7,007 nt of DNA from Betaproteobacteria bacterium (GTDB taxonomy: Bacteria > Pseudomonadota > Gammaproteobacteria > Burkholderiales > Burkholderiaceae_D), in contig JAATFN010000365.1 in the NCBI GenBank assembly GCA_015655165.1, positions 1-7,007 on the forward strand. The letters are read 5' to 3'. Made by a program: the position numbers and the translations under genes. Each line of letters begins with the position of its first letter. Within the stretch, counting starts at the first letter, position 1. The notes under the pieces were generated by a model, which ran no database searches, was not told where the DNA came from, and was given only the letters and a program-made list of their open reading frames with translations. Below, in pieces: positions 5,195 through 7,007 of the stretch.

Positions 5195-7007
5195 CTATTT
5201 GGCTGGTGTGAGGCTGTATGCTATCACATAATCCCCGCGATCAGGCGACTGGCGCGCACCACCGGCGGTGACAACGACATACTGGCGTCCGCTTTTTGGC
5301 GATACATAACTCATCGGTGTGGCTTGACCACCGACTGGCATACGACCTTTCCATAACTCTTTACCGGTTGCGATATCAATCGCACGCAGATAATAGTCTT
5401 GTGTGCCAGCATAAAAAGCAATACCGGACGCCGTATTGACGGCACCACCCAGAGTTGGCATCCCTAACGGCACTGGCAAGCGTGCTTTGATACCGTTAAT
5501 CACAGCATCTTCGACAGTTCCTGCCGGTTTTTCCCATACCAGTTGGCGTGTTTTCAAGTCCACTGCGGCAAATACACCCCATGGTGGGGCCAGGCAAGGA
5601 ATGCCTAATGGAGAATTAAATGCCTCATGACTGATGGCATAAGGTGTACCTGATTGCGGGTAGATACTACCCACACCATGGCCGGAATTAACAGATGATT
5701 GATCAAGAGAGGCTTGTGGGATCAATTGCACAATTTGCGGCATGCGGATGTCGTTTAAGAACATGTAGCCGTTACGTTCGTTAATTGATGCACTTCCCCA
5801 GTTAAAGCCACCGTAGTAACCAGGATAAAGCAAGGTTTTTTGGGTCGTCGGTGCGGTGAATTCACCCTCGTAATTCAGTTGCTTGAATTTGATACGGCAA
5901 GCTAACTGGTCGAAGAATGTTGCGCCCCACATCTTCTTTTCAGTCAGGGGATCTGTACCTAATGTGGGCATGCCGACCGAGTAAGGTTGTGTCGGGGACA
6001 ACCGTTCACCTTCTTGCGGTTTTTGCGGTACTGCTTTTTCAACGACATCGGTTAGTGGTTTACCGTTACGACGATCCAACAAGAAAATCTGACCGCGTTT
6101 GGTCAACTGGACCAGTGCCGGAGTGGTGCCACCTTTGCCATCAGGGATATCGTACAGTGCGGGTTGCGAAGCGATGTCATAGTCCCAGATATCATGATGG
6201 GCAGTTTGGAAGACCCAGCGTTCACGGCCAGTGGCAAGATCAAGTGCGACAACAGACGAAGAATATTTTTCGGAAGCTTTCGGACGTTGCGCACCCCAGA
6301 AGTCGGGTGAGTGATTTCCTGTTGGCAGGTACACGAGCCCCAGCTTGTCATCGACAGCTGGTGTAGACCAGACATTCGGTGTGCTGCGGGTATAGGTTTG
6401 TCCTTCGGGAGGCAGCTTGGTAATCTCTGGATTGCCGAGGTCCCATGCCCAGACCAGTTCACCAGTATCTGCGCTAAAAGCGCGAACAACACCGGATGGT
6501 TCGTCATTTGAGCGGCCATCAAAGACCCAGCCGCCGACAATAATCAGATTACGTATAACAGTCGGTGTGGATGTCGGTTGATAGTAGCCAGTTTTGATTT
6601 CGCCCAATCCTGCACGCAAACTGATTTCACCGTTGTTACCAAAGGATGAGCAAGGTTTTCCTGTTGTTGCATCCAGTTCGAACAAGCGGGCATCCAGAGT
6701 TGTCAGTACAATGCGTTTTTCGCAAATACCGGGTTCTGCCGGTTTTTCAGGTAGTTGCGCATCGAATGAAACACGATTGTTGACTGCAGCCGGCTCGTAG
6801 TAGCCAACGCCCCGGCATCTGTTCCATGCCTTGTTATTTGGGGCTTTGGGATCGAATATCCAGCGTTCTTTGCCAGTATCGGCGTCTAGTGCAATCACTT
6901 TGTTCAGTGATGTACAGGTATAGACCGTGTCACCGATCTGCATGGGCGTATTCTGGAATTCGGAAGCACTTTCGGCAACTTCACCGGTCCTATATTGCCA
7001 GGCTACT
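5195..7007 (-). CDS. PQQ-dependent dehydrogenase, glucose/quinate/shikimate family, N-terminus missing
   Basis: A periplasm-facing quinoprotein that oxidises a sugar, polyol or cyclic acid and passes electrons to ubiquinone. 603 residues are visible; the frame stays open to the window edge, so the Met codon at 6943 is internal. E. coli Gcd has 796 residues, so about 190 are missing, including the five membrane helices if this is the membrane type. Propeller tryptophan-docking repeats recur, for example ALDADTGKERW (18-28, counting from Met 6943), AFSADTGELVW, ALDLATGRERW and AIDIATGKELW. By alignment to Gcd the catalytic-type Asp466 is Asp254 in HHDIWD; Trp404, Lys493, Asn607, Gly689 and Asp730 correspond to Trp192, Lys282, Asn397, Gly475 and Asp516. 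Gcd His262 and His775 are replaced by Trp40 and Ala563, so the substrate may not be glucose. The TetR-type gene follows 8 nt after the stop. Confidence 0.93.
   Translation of the reverse strand, partial: VAWQYRTGEVAESASEFQNTPMQIGDTVYTCTSLNKVIALDADTGKERWIFDPKAPNNKAWNRCRGVGYYEPAAVNNRVSFDAQLPEKPAEPGICEKRIVLTTLDARLFELDATTGKPCSSFGNNGEISLRAGLGEIKTGYYQPTSTPTVIRNLIIVGGWVFDGRSNDEPSGVVRAFSADTGELVWAWDLGNPEITKLPPEGQTYTRSTPNVWSTPAVDDKLGLVYLPTGNHSPDFWGAQRPKASEKYSSSVVALDLATGRERWVFQTAHHDIWDYDIASQPALYDIPDGKGGTTPALVQLTKRGQIFLLDRRNGKPLTDVVEKAVPQKPQEGERLSPTQPYSVGMPTLGTDPLTEKKMWGATFFDQLACRIKFKQLNYEGEFTAPTTQKTLLYPGYYGGFNWGSASINERNGYMFLNDIRMPQIVQLIPQASLDQSSVNSGHGVGSIYPQSGTPYAISHEAFNSPLGIPCLAPPWGVFAAVDLKTRQLVWEKPAGTVEDAVINGIKARLPVPLGMPTLGGAVNTASGIAFYAGTQDYYLRAIDIATGKELWKGRMPVGGQATPMSYVSPKSGRQYVVVTAGGARQSPDRGDYVIAYSLTPAK

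Noticed and set aside
6103..6540. Minus-strand 145-codon open frame and the plus-strand frame at 5917-6366
   Set aside because: Both are out-of-frame readings of the quinoprotein dehydrogenase gene, which is continuous and motif-rich across this stretch.
6941..6943. Met codon as the start of the PQQ dehydrogenase
   Set aside because: The frame stays open to the window edge and the 21 upstream residues (with YRTGEV) match the conserved start of the PQQ domain, including the Arg equivalent to E. coli Arg201; the codon is internal.
1..7007. CRISPR arrays, tRNA/rRNA genes, insertion sequences, phage or toxin-antitoxin modules
   Set aside because: No spaced direct repeats, cloverleaf sequences, transposase motifs or terminal repeats were seen on either strand.

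Overview
The window reads as an ordinary Gram-negative proteobacterial chromosome segment of roughly 50% GC or slightly below. Seven genes were recognised, all on the minus strand, so transcription runs from high to low coordinates. The evidence for a Gram-negative is a PQQ-dependent quinoprotein dehydrogenase of the glucose/quinate/shikimate family (electron donor to the respiratory quinone pool), a polar amino-acid ABC importer, a rhamnosyltransferase-type glycosyltransferase and a proteobacterial-type GalE. Beta- or gammaproteobacteria fit best. The genus cannot be fixed from the sequence.

In transcription order: (1) 7007-5195 is the C-terminal three quarters of a PQQ dehydrogenase, cut by the window edge. 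(2) 5186-4539 is a TetR-family regulator starting 8 nt after the dehydrogenase stop, so probably co-transcribed. (3) 4538-4150 is a 389-nt non-coding region with a bidirectional terminator, several inverted repeats and the likely promoter of the next operon. (4) 4140-3346 is a lipoprotein solute-binding protein, 3228-2575 its permease and 2594-1818 its ATPase, forming one amino-acid importer operon. A hairpin cluster with a terminator-like element lies between binding protein and permease, and a clear intrinsic terminator follows the ATPase (about 1756-1788). (5) 1536-646 is a family-2 glycosyltransferase of the rhamnosyltransferase type, followed by galE (529 to beyond base 1).

Three functional blocks are therefore visible: periplasmic oxidation of a polyol, sugar or cyclic acid with its likely regulator; uptake of a polar amino acid; and surface-polysaccharide work (sugar transfer plus UDP-galactose supply). 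Nothing in the sequence ties the three blocks into one pathway.

I did not find a convincing undescribed multi-gene system. The signals most worth checking are the altered substrate-pocket residues of the PQQ dehydrogenase (Trp and Ala where E. coli Gcd has His262 and His775), a 58-nt nested stem-loop upstream of the ABC operon, a palindrome overlapping that operon's candidate promoter, and an ops-like octamer directly before the glycosyltransferase start. There are no tRNA or rRNA genes, CRISPR arrays, insertion sequences or phage genes that I can see.
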